NCBI GenBank assembly: GCA_027488855.1
Contig: JAIYAV010000241.1
Span: forward strand, 1-60,838
Direction of reading: 5' to 3'
Length of the DNA stretch: 60,838 bases
From: Saprospiraceae bacterium
GTDB taxonomy: Bacteria > Bacteroidota > Bacteroidia > Chitinophagales > Saprospiraceae
Shown here piece by piece: positions 37,687 to 45,735 of the stretch. A program made the position numbers and the translations under genes. How positions within the stretch are numbered: position 1 is the stretch's first letter; the number at the start of each line of letters is the position of its first letter. The notes beneath the pieces are model-generated. The model worked only from the letters and a program-made list of their open reading frames with translations. It did not search any database and was not told the origin of the DNA.

Positions 37687-37713
37687 AAGTACATACTTAA
37701 AAGTAATGTACTT
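37687..37713. promoter_or_regulatory. operator-like inverted repeat between SDR and hxlR genes
   Basis: AAGTACAT (37687-37694) and ATGTACTT (37706-37713) are perfect 8-bp arms with an 11-bp centre that is itself palindromic (ACTTAAAAGT). HxlR-family proteins often bind such sites near GTAC words. It could repress both divergent genes. Confidence 0.55.
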
Positions 37714-37753
37714 ACTTAAAATACGGAATTATTGAAAATCAATAACTTAACTT

Positions 37754-38101
37754 ATGGGAATTGTTGAAAAAAAATATAAAAACGCAGCCGAATGTCCAAT
37801 AACTATCTTTATGGACAAAATTGGCGGAAAATGGAAACCTGTAATTGTTTGGCTTTTGCTAAAAAATGGGACAATGCGTTTTAATGAATTAGACAAAAAA
37901 ATAAGTGGAATTACCCAAAAAATGCTTTCCCAACAACTGAAAAGTTTAGAAGACGAAAACATCATAAAGAGAATTTCCTATCCTGTTATTCCACCAAAAG
38001 TAGAATACAGTTTGACAGAAAAAGGAGATACTTTATCCGAACTTTTGGAAGGAATAATGAAATGGAGTAATGCAAACTTGATAGAAAAAAACAACAGCTA
38101 A
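37754..38101 (+). CDS. HxlR-family winged-helix regulator
   Basis: 115 residues, standard for HxlR. The conserved order is CPITIFMDKIGGKWKPVIVW, LLKNGTMRFNELDKKISGIT, MLSQQLKSLEDENIIKR, and VEYSLTEKG. Cys near the N-terminus is the residue that in relatives (HypR, YodB) senses electrophiles or disulfide stress. Divergently paired with an SDR. Followed by a small AACAGCTA/TAGCTGTT hairpin and a strong terminator. Confidence 0.93.
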   Translation: MGIVEKKYKNAAECPITIFMDKIGGKWKPVIVWLLLKNGTMRFNELDKKISGITQKMLSQQLKSLEDENIIKRISYPVIPPKVEYSLTEKGDTLSELLEGIMKWSNANLIEKNNS

Positions 38102-38159
38102 CAAGGGTAGCTGTTGTACAACTCCTCTTAAACGGTAGAATTTAAAAAATAAGTTTAAA

Positions 38160-38197
38160 AATAGACCTCGTTTAAGCCTATTTAAACGAGGTCTATT
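38160..38197 (+). terminator. strong hairpin downstream of hxlR-like gene
   Basis: AATAGACCTCGTTTAA (38160-38175) and TTAAACGAGGTCTATT (38182-38197) pair perfectly over 16 bp with a 6-nt loop, followed by TTGGGG. It is typical of a terminator. A smaller hairpin (ACAACAGCTA/TAGCTGTTGT) overlaps the stop codon at about 38091-38118. Confidence 0.7.
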
Positions 38198-38255
38198 TTG
38201 GGGTTAAGGTTGAATTTTTTAAAAAACGAGGTGCTTAAAAACAAGGTTTTAAAGT

Positions 38256-38286
38256 CCCCGCTGGCGCAAGTGTATCGCGGGAATAA
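38256..38286. repeat. 31-bp repeat, second copy
   Basis: Matches 36508-36538 at 30 of 31 positions. Followed by a GGTGCAGGTC/GACCATGCACC hairpin (about 38288-38313). It starts the mosaic 650-bp gap that also contains a truncated gene end and a type-1 repeat. Confidence 0.7.
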
Positions 38287-38340
38287 TGGGTGCAGGTCAT
38301 GAGACCATGCACCAGCGATGCTTCTTGGCCGTTAAAGAGG

Positions 38341-38530
38341 GAGACTTGGACTAGCGGGTACTTTTCCCATCAATGAGGACAATCCCTTGAATGAGTTGGT
38401 GATCCCCCTAGTGCTGTCGGAAGAGACCCTGGAGGTTGCGGAACGTTTGATTGCGCATTGGTTGGTGGAGCAGCGCAGTAAGGAGGAGATGGAGCGGGTG
38501 TTGGAGGCGGAATTGGCGTTGTTGGGGTAA
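38341..38530 (+). pseudogene. 3' end fragment of an unidentified gene (E-rich tail)
   Basis: An open frame without start, GTFPINEDNPLNELVIP then LSEETLEVAERLIAHWLVEQ and a tail RSKEEMERVLEAELALLG before a stop. The same protein tail (RLIVHRLVEQRSEEEMEQVLE) stands at 52060-52173 and DNA from its end (TTGGCGTTGTTGGGGT) recurs at 57972. In all three places a type-1 repeat follows. Parent family not recognised. Confidence 0.55.
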
Positions 38531-38599
38531 TACGGAGCTTTCAAATATCACACTGCTTATTTTATATGGTTGCTGAAGTCCAGAAGCTGGACATATTTA

Positions 38600-38720
38600 A
38601 TCAATCCATTCATTATCAGGTTAATAAAATTAAGAATTGTGGGTGCTTGGAGATTTGCTACTCGTGGTTTAACTTTGATATGCGGACGCGACAAGTACGT
38701 ATGTTTCCGTGCTAGCGGTC
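38600..38720 (+). repeat. type-1 junction repeat, copy 2 (promoter-bearing)
   Basis: TCAATCCATTCATTATCAGG start; CTTG (38646-38649), 20 nt, TAACTTTG (38670-38677), the latter a perfect TAnnTTTG. Ends GTGCTAGCGGTCAT, 32 bp before a crp-like gene. Confidence 0.8.
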
Positions 38721-38751
38721 ATAGCAAGACACAACCCGACAGACGATAAAT

Positions 38752-39315
38752 ATGACAAAACTATACGACTTTATTAAATCGCAAATCAACATTGACGAAA
38801 GTGAACTAGAAACTATTCTGTTGAATTTTAATGAACGCAAAATAAAGAAAGATAGATTTGTTTTGAAACACGGACATTTCGCAACCGATTATTATTTCAT
38901 AAAATCAGGCGGGCTTCGAATTAATTTTGACATTAACAACAATAGTAAGACTGCATGGATTGCATTAGAAAATGAATTTTTTACAGACCTTACCAGTATC
39001 AAAAACAAAGTCCCATCAAGGTATAACATACAAGCAATTGAAGACACAATATTATTCACTATCAAAAGTGAAACTATGGAACGGCTTTATAAAGAATATC
39101 CAATATGGCAACAGTTTGGCCGACAAATTTGGGAAAATGCTTTTTTAAAAGCAATTGACGGACTTTTGAATTTTCAGAATATGAATGCAGAAGAACGCTA
39201 CTTGACAACTATGCAGCAAACAGAATTACTCCAAAGAATACCATTAAAAGACTTAGCAGATTTCTTAGGAATTACACCAACTTCTTTGAGTCGATTAAGG
39301 AAAAAAATCAAGTAA
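38752..39315 (+). CDS. Crp/Fnr-family transcriptional regulator
   Basis: 187 residues. Cyclic-nucleotide-binding-like beta roll (KIKKDRFVLKHGHFATDYYFI, GGLRINFDI) and C-terminal helix-turn-helix IPLKDLADFLGITPTSLSRLRK. It starts 32 bp after a type-1 repeat and precedes a DUF2141 and a TspO-like gene. A TTGCCATTTGGCAA palindrome immediately after its stop codon may be its binding site. Confidence 0.9.
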   Translation: MTKLYDFIKSQINIDESELETILLNFNERKIKKDRFVLKHGHFATDYYFIKSGGLRINFDINNNSKTAWIALENEFFTDLTSIKNKVPSRYNIQAIEDTILFTIKSETMERLYKEYPIWQQFGRQIWENAFLKAIDGLLNFQNMNAEERYLTTMQQTELLQRIPLKDLADFLGITPTSLSRLRKKIK

Positions 39316-39324
39316 ATTCATTTC

Positions 39325-39338
39325 TTGCCATTTGGCAA
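39325..39338. promoter_or_regulatory. palindrome TTGCCATTTGGCAA
   Basis: Arms TTGCCA and TGGCAA with a 2-nt centre, 10 nt after the crp-like stop and 55 nt before the next gene. Related words lie downstream of the other two crp-like genes (32645, 35471). Confidence 0.5.
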
Positions 39339-39392
39339 TTCCTTCAATTCTATTAGGCGCTAATTTTGTTCCTAATTAAATCATAGGACAAA

Positions 39393-39815
39393 ATGAAGCA
39401 TCTAATTCTATTTGTTGCTCTTTGCTGTTTGGCATTTCAACAAAACAAAACTTCTTGTAATATTCTCGTAAAAATTGATGGAATAACTGAAGACAAAGGA
39501 CAGATTATCATCAATCTTTACACCAATAAAAAAGGCTTTCCAACAAAGCCAGAATTTTCTTACAAACAATTTACTGCTCCTATTAAAAATTTAAAGTCTG
39601 ATTTTTTAATTGAAAATTTATCACCCGGTGAGTATGCAATTTCTGCCTACCAGGATGGGAATTCGAATAAAAAATTTGACGTGAATTTTTTGAACATCCC
39701 TTTTGAAAAAGTAGGATGTTCAAACAATCCGAAGGCTCTTTTTATACCCTCGTATGACGACGCTAAATTTCAACTTGATGAGGAGCAAAAACAAATTTCA
39801 ATAACAATAAAATAA
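39393..39815 (+). CDS. DUF2141-family secreted protein
   Basis: 140 residues with a signal peptide (about 1-16, MKHLILFVALCCLAF). The family pattern is visible: LVKIDGITEDKGQIIINLY, FLIENLSPGEYAISAYQDGN, NKKFDVNFLNIPFEKVG. DUF2141 proteins are small periplasmic beta-sandwich proteins of unknown function, often near carotenoid or stress genes. It lies 5 bp before the TspO-like gene and probably belongs to one operon with it. Confidence 0.85.
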   Translation: MKHLILFVALCCLAFQQNKTSCNILVKIDGITEDKGQIIINLYTNKKGFPTKPEFSYKQFTAPIKNLKSDFLIENLSPGEYAISAYQDGNSNKKFDVNFLNIPFEKVGCSNNPKALFIPSYDDAKFQLDEEQKQISITIK

Positions 39816-39820
39816 ATTTC

Positions 39821-40312
39821 ATGAAAGAGAACATGAAAAATGGCAATAGTCCATTAGTATTCTTTTCCGTTACCACTTTTTTAGTTGGTCAACTTATGGG
39901 ATTAATTAGTTTTATATTTTTCCCATATAATCCCAATAATCATTTTCTAATCTATCCCTCAATCTATCCACCGAAATGGGTTTTTATAATAGTTTGGCTC
40001 ATATTATACCCCTGTATGGGGCTTTCTATAGGATACATTTATAAACTCCGAAAACAGGTTGACATATCAGGAGTTTTGATTGCGTATATCATCATGCTAA
40101 CAGCGAATCTTATGTTTTTACCAATCATGAATTTATCAAAAGGCAACCCTGGAATAATGACATTTATGGACTTTAGTGGCATGATTTCAGCTTTACTTTT
40201 CAGTTGGTTGTGCTTTAAATATTCTAAGACAGCTTTTTACTGGTCACTTCCACTTTCAATTTGGATGCCGATAACATTCATAATAAAAGTTGCACTCTGG
40301 ACGATGAATTAG
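39821..40312 (+). CDS. TspO/MBR-family protein
   Basis: 163 residues, five hydrophobic segments, the length of TspO. The signature YPPKWVFIIVWLILYPCMG (about 50-68) matches the conserved PP-x-W-x-F-x-x-x-W...L-x-G motif. Members bind porphyrins or sterols and influence oxidative stress and tetrapyrrole levels. It is the second TspO-like protein in the array, again placed behind a Crp/Fnr-like gene. Confidence 0.85.
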   Translation: MKENMKNGNSPLVFFSVTTFLVGQLMGLISFIFFPYNPNNHFLIYPSIYPPKWVFIIVWLILYPCMGLSIGYIYKLRKQVDISGVLIAYIIMLTANLMFLPIMNLSKGNPGIMTFMDFSGMISALLFSWLCFKYSKTAFYWSLPLSIWMPITFIIKVALWTMN

Positions 40313-40337
40313 AACCGACATCGAACAAAAGCAAAGA

Positions 40338-40570
40338 ACCGTTAACAACACTGCCTTCGTTCGGCATGCAATACTAAAAATGAAGGCAGTGTTGAACGGA
40401 ACCTTTGGTAGCGATTCCAGGTGGGGATTAACCATCTACTATTATGGGGTTTTCGAGCGGTTTGGGGTTGGGTGCTTTCCTGCAAAAAAGGTATTTTATT
40501 ACGGCATGAGTATAACTTCCCCCACACATAACTTTAGCAAGTATGAGGAAAAGAATTTTGGCCCATTACG
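40338..40570. repeat. type-4 junction repeat, copy 2, with strong inverted repeat
   Basis: CAACACTGCCTTC and GAAGGCAGTGTTG pair perfectly around a 22-nt loop, inside CCGTTAA and AACGG words. The next 170 bp are similar to 34330-34500. It begins 26 bp after the TspO-like stop and runs to the end of the converging hxlR-like gene. Confidence 0.6.
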
Positions 40571-40571
40571 C

Positions 40572-40946
40572 CTATTGCTTTTTCATCCTGTATTCTTCCC
40601 CCCACTTAGCCATAGATTGCATGATTGGCGACAACGTTAGCCCCAACTCGGTTAATGTGTATTCAACCCTTGGTGGGATTTCAGCATAAATTTTCCTGCT
40701 TATTAACCCATCATCTTCTAATTCTCTCAACTGCTGGGTAAGCATTGATTGAGTAATTCCCTTTACACTTCGCTTCAATTCCCCAAACCTTGCAGGAGAG
40801 GTAAGATAGATAGCATTAATTAAAATTGCTTTCCATTTTCCACCTAAAACTTGCATTGTTGCAGTTACTGGGCAAGATTTTTCGTCAAAAACAAAAGTTT
40901 TTTCGTTTTTAACTTCCTGATTATCAACATTAGTATTGTTTTTCAT
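40572..40946 (-). CDS. HxlR-family winged-helix regulator
   Basis: 124 residues. KSCPVTATMQVLGGKWKAIL, LTSPARFGELKRSVKGIT, MLTQQLRELEDDGLISRK, and VEYTLTELG are the family blocks. The conserved Cys lies near residue 26. Divergent from a truncated SDR gene and the ohr-quinone reductase operon (41025 onward), with an ACATTTTAAATGT palindrome 8 bp upstream of its ATG; it probably senses oxidants or electrophiles and controls that operon. Confidence 0.93.
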   Translation of the reverse strand: MKNNTNVDNQEVKNEKTFVFDEKSCPVTATMQVLGGKWKAILINAIYLTSPARFGELKRSVKGITQSMLTQQLRELEDDGLISRKIYAEIPPRVEYTLTELGLTLSPIMQSMAKWGEEYRMKKQ

Positions 40947-40953
40947 ACTTACA

Positions 40954-40966
40954 CATTTTAAATGTC
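40954..40966. promoter_or_regulatory. operator-like palindrome ACATTTTAAATGT
   Basis: Perfect 6-bp arms around one base, 8-20 bp upstream of the hxlR-like start and about 60 bp upstream of the divergent gene. Confidence 0.5.
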
Positions 40967-41024
40967 CTACTTGGTTTTTTCATTTCAACCCTGAATATTT
41001 GCACTACAAACATAAAACAAAGTA

Positions 41025-41339
41025 ATGAATATGTCAAGTAAAATCATTTTAGTTACAGGGGCAAGTACAGGATTTGGCAACATCACCGCCAAACTTCTTG
41101 CAAAAAACGAGCACACTGTATATGCCACAATGAGGGAAATTGATGGCAAAAACAAGCCGCATAAAGAAGCATTGCTTGACTGGACTAAGGCAGAACAAGT
41201 AGATCTAAAGGTGGTGGAGTTAACTGTGGTAGATAAAATGATGGGTGGGGTTACCGAAATCATTAATGAAACTGCAAAACAAGTGCAAGCAGGCGTACTG
41301 CAAAATTTTGGGCTTAGCGAATTAAACATTAACAACTAA
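41025..41339 (+). pseudogene. internally deleted SDR gene
   Basis: 104 residues. The first 60 are a good SDR N-terminus (KIILVTGASTGFGNITAKLL, TVYATMREIDGKNK, LKVVELTV), but then the sequence jumps to MMGGVTEIINETAKQVQAG and LQNFGLSELNINN, with no NAG motif and no YxxxK. It looks like an in-frame deletion that kept both ends. It still leads the operon of ohr, quinone reductase and NmrA-like genes, so transcription may remain useful. Confidence 0.7.
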
Positions 41340-41350
41340 AAAATAAAACC

Positions 41351-41767
41351 ATGGAAAAAATTTATGAAGCAGAAGTGACAACGTTAGCAGGTCGTAACGG
41401 TCACGCAAAATCATCAGATGGTTTCTTGGATGTAGACATCAGATTCCCCAAAGAAATGGGAGGTGCTGGTGGCGCAACCAATCCAGAACAACTATTTGCA
41501 GCGGCTTGGTCAGCTTGTTTTGGAACAAGTGTGACAATTGCCGCAGGAATCGAAAAAGTTAAAATTGGAGAAGTTACTGTAACAGCTAAAATTGGTGTTT
41601 TACATGATAACGGTAATTTTGATATTGGTGCGCATCTTCTTGTCAAAATAAACGACGTGGATAATGATACCGCAAAAAAACTGGTAGAAGCGACAAAGTC
41701 AATTTGTTCTTATTCAAAAGCAACAAAGGGAAATATCAACGCCATTTATGAAGTTGTACCAGATTAA
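41351..41767 (+). CDS. organic hydroperoxide resistance protein (Ohr/OsmC family)
   Basis: 138 residues, typical Ohr length. Redox cysteines C56 (AAWSACFGTSV) and C119 (SICSYSKATKGN) are both in place, with the GGTNPEQLFAAAWS-type motif present as GATNPEQLFA. The enzyme reduces organic and fatty-acid hydroperoxides to alcohols in the cytoplasm using lipoyl or thiol reductants. It lies between the deleted SDR and the quinone reductase with gaps of about 10-20 bp, in one operon. The divergent HxlR-like regulator is the likely control. Confidence 0.93.
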   Translation: MEKIYEAEVTTLAGRNGHAKSSDGFLDVDIRFPKEMGGAGGATNPEQLFAAAWSACFGTSVTIAAGIEKVKIGEVTVTAKIGVLHDNGNFDIGAHLLVKINDVDNDTAKKLVEATKSICSYSKATKGNINAIYEVVPD

Positions 41768-41786
41768 TTAAAAAACAATGCAGACA

Positions 41787-42764
41787 ATGAAACAGATAAT
41801 AGTAAATGAATTTGGAGGTCCTGAAAAATTGATCTTACACGATGTATCAATGCCTTCTGCCGGCGACGGGCAAATTGTAATTAAAGTGGAAGCATCCGGG
41901 GTGAATTTTTCTGACGTCATGCAAAGACGAAATAAATATGTATTCCCCGTCTCTTTACCTTATTTACCCGGTTTTGAAGTGGCAGGAATAGTTACCGAGC
42001 TTGGAAAAGGTGTCGAAAATATTGCCGTAGGAGATCGTGTAGTTGCTATGCTTCCTAATGGCGGAGGATATGCTCAATATGCTGTTACAGCCTCTTATTT
42101 GGCAGCAGTTATTCCGCCTACTATCTCTGCTCAAGAATCTTTGGCATTGCAAGTTCAAGGCCTTACCGCATACCTGATGTTGAAAGACGGAGCGAAACAG
42201 CGATCTGGACAAACTGTTCTAATACATGCAGCAGCTGGTGGTGTGGGTACATTACTTGTCCAAATTGCCAAACAAATGGGAGCAGGTAAAATAATTGCAA
42301 CCGCAAGTAATGCTGAAAAACTTGCGGTTGCCAAATCATTGGGTGCAGATGAATTAATAAATTATACAGAATCAGACTGGGCTCAAAAAGTAAACGGCGC
42401 AACAGGAGGAAAGGGTGTCGATTTAATCTTAGATGCTACAGGTGGTGAAATTCTGCGAAATAGCTTTAATTGCCTTGCGCCCTTTGGTAGGCTAATAAAT
42501 TTTGGAAATCCAACTGGTGAATCTACATCAATTGAAGCCTTTACACTTGTAAACAACAACCAAATTTTGCAGGGTTTTGGTTTAGCAAGTTATTTCGAAA
42601 AACCCGATTTAATGCAGGAAGCTTATCAATATCTGTTTTCGCAAGCTGCAACAGGGAAGCTAAAAGTTCACATCGGACAAACCTTTCCTTTAAACGACGC
42701 TGCCGAGGCACACGGGCAAATGGAAAACAGGAAAACAACCGGTAAAATTGCATTAATCCCTTAA
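41787..42764 (+). CDS. quinone oxidoreductase-like MDR enzyme
   Basis: 325 residues from MKQIIVNEFGG (an ATG at 41778 adds 3). GVNFSDVMQRRNKY and GFEVAGIV mark the quinone reductase class, with no zinc-binding cysteines; the NADPH motif is HAAAGGVGTLLVQIAK (about 145-160), and LDATGGE and the terminal HGQMENRKTTGKIAL are usual. It would reduce quinones or enones with NADPH, protecting from electrophiles. Member of the ohr operon. Confidence 0.92.
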   Translation: MKQIIVNEFGGPEKLILHDVSMPSAGDGQIVIKVEASGVNFSDVMQRRNKYVFPVSLPYLPGFEVAGIVTELGKGVENIAVGDRVVAMLPNGGGYAQYAVTASYLAAVIPPTISAQESLALQVQGLTAYLMLKDGAKQRSGQTVLIHAAAGGVGTLLVQIAKQMGAGKIIATASNAEKLAVAKSLGADELINYTESDWAQKVNGATGGKGVDLILDATGGEILRNSFNCLAPFGRLINFGNPTGESTSIEAFTLVNNNQILQGFGLASYFEKPDLMQEAYQYLFSQAATGKLKVHIGQTFPLNDAAEAHGQMENRKTTGKIALIP

Positions 42765-42773
42765 TATAAAACA

Positions 42774-43667
42774 ATGAAAATAACATTAACAGGTGCAGCT
42801 GGTAATATCACAAAACCCTTAGCGGAGAAATTATTGGCAGCGGGTCATCAGGTTACAGTAATTGGCAGAAATGCCGAAAATTTAAAAACCCTTACGGACA
42901 AAGGGGCTACGCTCAAAATCGGGAGTATTGAAGATGCAGCTTTTTTGAAAGAGGCGTTCAAAGGGGCTGATGTGGTTTACACCATGATACCAGCTCCTTA
43001 TCATCGACCGGACTGGGTTGCTTATGGTGAATTAATTGGAGAGAATTACAAAAATGCAATTGCAAGTAATTCTATAAAAAAAGTGGTAAACCTAAGCACA
43101 TACGGAGCCCATAAATTGGAAGGGATTGGCGCCATAAATTCTATCGGTCAGCTCGAAAAATCATTAAACAAACTTAATGATACTGAAGTTATTCACCTCA
43201 GAGCAGGTTACTTCTATAGCAATTTGCTTCGACAAATCGATACCTTGAAAGCCATAGGAATTTTAGGTGCAAACTACGGTTCACCCGATGGTAAAATGAT
43301 TTTTGTACACACTCAAGACATTGCAGACGTTGCTTTTGAAGCCATCACCAATTCTTCATTCCCATCAAAAGAACCTTACTACGTAGTAAGTGACATTAGA
43401 AGCTGGAACGAAGTGGCTGAATTGATTGGCAAAGCAATTGGTAAAGAATTAAATTGGACTGTTTTTAGTGATGAACAATTCGAAGCAGGTGGCAAACAGG
43501 CAGGATTTCCCGACTTTATAATCGCTGTTTTATTAGAAATCGGACAGGGTATTGCTTCAGGCAAGTTCACAGAACACTATTTTTCTTTAAGCACAAAATC
43601 TACTTTAGGAAAAACTAAACTGGAAGATTTTGCCCGGGAGTTTGCAGCTGCTTATAACGCAAATTAA
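42774..43667 (+). CDS. NmrA-like NAD(P)-binding protein (atypical SDR)
   Basis: 297 residues. TGAAGNITKPLAEKLL (5-20) is the cofactor loop, then GSIEDAAFLKEAFKGADVVYTMIP, typical of NmrA/azoreductase-like atypical SDRs. The canonical YxxxK is not obvious, so it could be a sensor of NAD(P) state instead of an enzyme. 9 bp after the quinone reductase gene. Confidence 0.85.
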   Translation: MKITLTGAAGNITKPLAEKLLAAGHQVTVIGRNAENLKTLTDKGATLKIGSIEDAAFLKEAFKGADVVYTMIPAPYHRPDWVAYGELIGENYKNAIASNSIKKVVNLSTYGAHKLEGIGAINSIGQLEKSLNKLNDTEVIHLRAGYFYSNLLRQIDTLKAIGILGANYGSPDGKMIFVHTQDIADVAFEAITNSSFPSKEPYYVVSDIRSWNEVAELIGKAIGKELNWTVFSDEQFEAGGKQAGFPDFIIAVLLEIGQGIASGKFTEHYFSLSTKSTLGKTKLEDFAREFAAAYNAN

Positions 43668-43751
43668 ATGTTAAGTGCAAGAAAGTCAATAGCATTTAAG
43701 TTGGGCGACTCATCAAAACTTTAATAAACACGCATATAAACTTTAATAAAC

Positions 43752-44126
43752 ATGGTAACTACTTTAAATTGGTTTGAAATCCCGGCAACGGATTTCACTA
43801 GAGCAAAAACATTTTATGCTACAGTGTTAGATGCTCAAATTCATGACGACCCTAATCCTCATATGCAATATGCATATTTACCGTCTGATCCACAAAAAGG
43901 CGGATTTGGCGGAGCAATAGCTAGCGGTGAAAACTTTGTTCCTGCAATGACCGGCACCACTGTTTACTTAGATGGCGGAAACGACCTTTCAGCCCCATTA
44001 GGCAGAGTAGAAAGTGCCGGTGGAACAGTTATTCTGCCGAAAACTGCTATTGGTGAGAACAGGGGCTTTATTGCACTTTTTATCGACACAGAAGGAAACA
44101 AGGTAGGGCTCCATTCATTGGGTTAA
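43752..44126 (+). CDS. VOC-family (glyoxalase/bleomycin-resistance-like) protein
   Basis: 124 residues, two beta-alpha-beta-beta-beta modules: NWFEIPATDFTRAKTFYATVL at the start and RGFIALFIDTEGNKVGLHSLG at the end, with the metal-site Glu of the second half present (DTEGN). It ends the ohr-type operon or forms its own unit (84 bp gap with a duplicated AAACTTTAATAAAC leader). A similar VOC protein is at 45206. Function probably detoxification; substrate unknown. Confidence 0.88.
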   Translation: MVTTLNWFEIPATDFTRAKTFYATVLDAQIHDDPNPHMQYAYLPSDPQKGGFGGAIASGENFVPAMTGTTVYLDGGNDLSAPLGRVESAGGTVILPKTAIGENRGFIALFIDTEGNKVGLHSLG

Positions 44127-44134
44127 TACAGAAG

Positions 44135-44267
44135 ACCTAACAGCGGTTTTGCGTCAGACGGGTTCAGTGCTTCGTCTGACGCTTTTTGCTATATTTGAAC
44201 CGTGGTACTTCGTATCGAGTGTAGTGCTAAAAATCCCGCCCGAACGCAAAGCCGCAAAACGTTAGCC
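44135..44267. other. attC-like site, type 3, copy 1
   Basis: ACCTAAC (44135-44141) matches the R'' consensus RYYYAAC exactly, 8 bp after a stop codon. AGCGGTTTTGCG pairs with CGCAAAGCCGC, an inner GCGTCAGACG/CGTCTGACGC hairpin follows, and the site ends in GTTAGCC (44261-44267), 6 of 7 to R' GTTRRRY. Total 133 bp, within the attC range. The best integron-type site in the window. Confidence 0.6.
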
Positions 44268-44301
44268 GTCATTGTATAACGACACTATACAAAAATTGAC
44301 A

Positions 44302-45120
44302 ATGGAGTTAAATCCGAAAACATATGAGCCAAATATCGAACTGACAGAATTTGTCAAAAGGTATTGGACATTAGATGGTGAAAAGGAAAACATACCTCTC
44401 AAAAACACCATCGTGCCAGATGGAACAATGAAGTTAATCTTTCATTATGGCGACACTTACAAACATCATTCACAAAATGGCGAGATAACAATTTTACCAA
44501 AATGCTTTTTAATCGGACAATTGACAAAACCTTATGTGATTGAACCTACAGGAATAACCGGCAGTTTTGTAGTTCAATTCAAACCAAATGGATTTTTACC
44601 TTTTACATCAATCCCTATCAAAGAAATGGAAAACACTGCGGTGCCATTGGACATATTATTTGGAGAAAACGGAATAAAACTTGGCAATCAAATCTTAAAC
44701 GCAAACGCTACATCTGAAAGAATTCAAATTATTGAGACCTTTCTTTTAAAAGAATTAGCCGATAAAAAAACCATTGACAATATCGTAAAATCTACGGTTG
44801 AAACAATCTTCAACACAAATGGACAGTTTTCTGTAAATGAATTTTCAAAGAGCAATAACATAAACCGAAGACAATTGGCTCGGAAATTTTCTTCAGCCAT
44901 TGGTTTAAGTCCAAAGCAACTCGCAAAGACAATTAGAATTCAGACAACCTTGAAAGTATTGCTGAATGAAGAGATTACAAGCCTAACTGACTTGGCTTAT
45001 GAAAATGAATATTTTGACCAAGCACATTTTATAAAAGAATTCAAGGAATTTACAGGATTGACTCCAAAGGAATTTTTCGGAGACGACTTAAAAATGTCAT
45101 TGATTTTTGACAAAAAATAA
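44302..45120 (+). CDS. AraC-family regulator with DUF6597-type N-terminal domain
   Basis: 272 residues from the ATG at 44302; a TTG at 44272 is closer to the attC-like end. The N-terminal half (EPNIELTEFVKRYWTLDGE, IVPDGTMKLIFHYGD, GSFVVQFKPNGFLPF) is the DUF6597-like sensor, and two helix-turn-helix units follow (SVNEFSKSNNINRRQLARKF; SLTDLAYENEYFDQAHFIKEFKEFTG, here split by family pattern). Probably regulates the VOC gene 85 bp downstream. Confidence 0.88.
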   Translation: MELNPKTYEPNIELTEFVKRYWTLDGEKENIPLKNTIVPDGTMKLIFHYGDTYKHHSQNGEITILPKCFLIGQLTKPYVIEPTGITGSFVVQFKPNGFLPFTSIPIKEMENTAVPLDILFGENGIKLGNQILNANATSERIQIIETFLLKELADKKTIDNIVKSTVETIFNTNGQFSVNEFSKSNNINRRQLARKFSSAIGLSPKQLAKTIRIQTTLKVLLNEEITSLTDLAYENEYFDQAHFIKEFKEFTGLTPKEFFGDDLKMSLIFDKK

Positions 45121-45205
45121 CCTTGTCCCATTTTTACAATTTTGCCGTTTTGGTCGATTATAGCTTTGCATCGCAATACTGCAAAAATTTAAAAATCACC
45201 TTAAA

Positions 45206-45580
45206 ATGGCAAATGTAAATCCAGTTGGTTGGTTTGACCTCAATGTAGCAAACTTAGACCGAGCAAAAAAATTCTACGAAACAGTGTTCAATGTAACGCT
45301 GACTGATGCTCCCATTGAATGGGGTAAGCAATCATTCTTTCCTTTTAGCCCTGAAAGCCACGACATATCAGGTGCATTGGTTGAGAAAGCAGATTTTGTT
45401 CCAAGTAGCAACAATACGGTTATCTATTTCGAAACCGAAGACAACATTGCAGAAGAACAAAGAATTGAAAAGGCTGGTGGAAAAGTTGTGCAACCTAAAA
45501 TGAATATTGGTGAATTTGGGTTTATTTCTATATTCATTGACACAGAAGGCAATACAGTAGGACTTCACTCACGTAAATAA
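45206..45580 (+). CDS. VOC-family protein
   Basis: 124 residues, similar to the 43752 protein: VGWFDLNVANLDRAKKFYETVF, then GFISIFIDTEGNTVGLHSRK. Two-module vicinal oxygen chelate fold; the metal ligands are partly conserved (final Glu present). The AraC-VOC pair forms one cassette between two type-3 attC-like sites. Possibly a small-molecule resistance or detoxification protein. Confidence 0.88.
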   Translation: MANVNPVGWFDLNVANLDRAKKFYETVFNVTLTDAPIEWGKQSFFPFSPESHDISGALVEKADFVPSSNNTVIYFETEDNIAEEQRIEKAGGKVVQPKMNIGEFGFISIFIDTEGNTVGLHSRK

Positions 45581-45627
45581 TTTTCATTATCATCTAAGAA
45601 ACGAAAGACTAAGTAAAAACAACGAAC

Positions 45628-45722
45628 GGCTAACAACGGTTTTGCGTCAGGCGGGGTTCAGTGCTTCGTCTGACGCTAAAATCATCTAAAAAACCCTTCG
45701 CCAAGTGCAAGGCCTTATAGCC
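45628..45722. other. attC-like site, type 3, copy 2
   Basis: GGCTAAC (45628-45634, 6 of 7 to R''), then AACGGTTTTGCGTCAGGCGG nearly as in the 44135 site, inner GCTTCGTCTGACGC, and a right arm CTTCGCCAAGTGCAAGG ending TTATAGCC. The right box is more degenerate. The next gene begins converging 14 bp later. Confidence 0.55.
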
Positions 45723-45735
45723 ATTGTTGCAAGCT

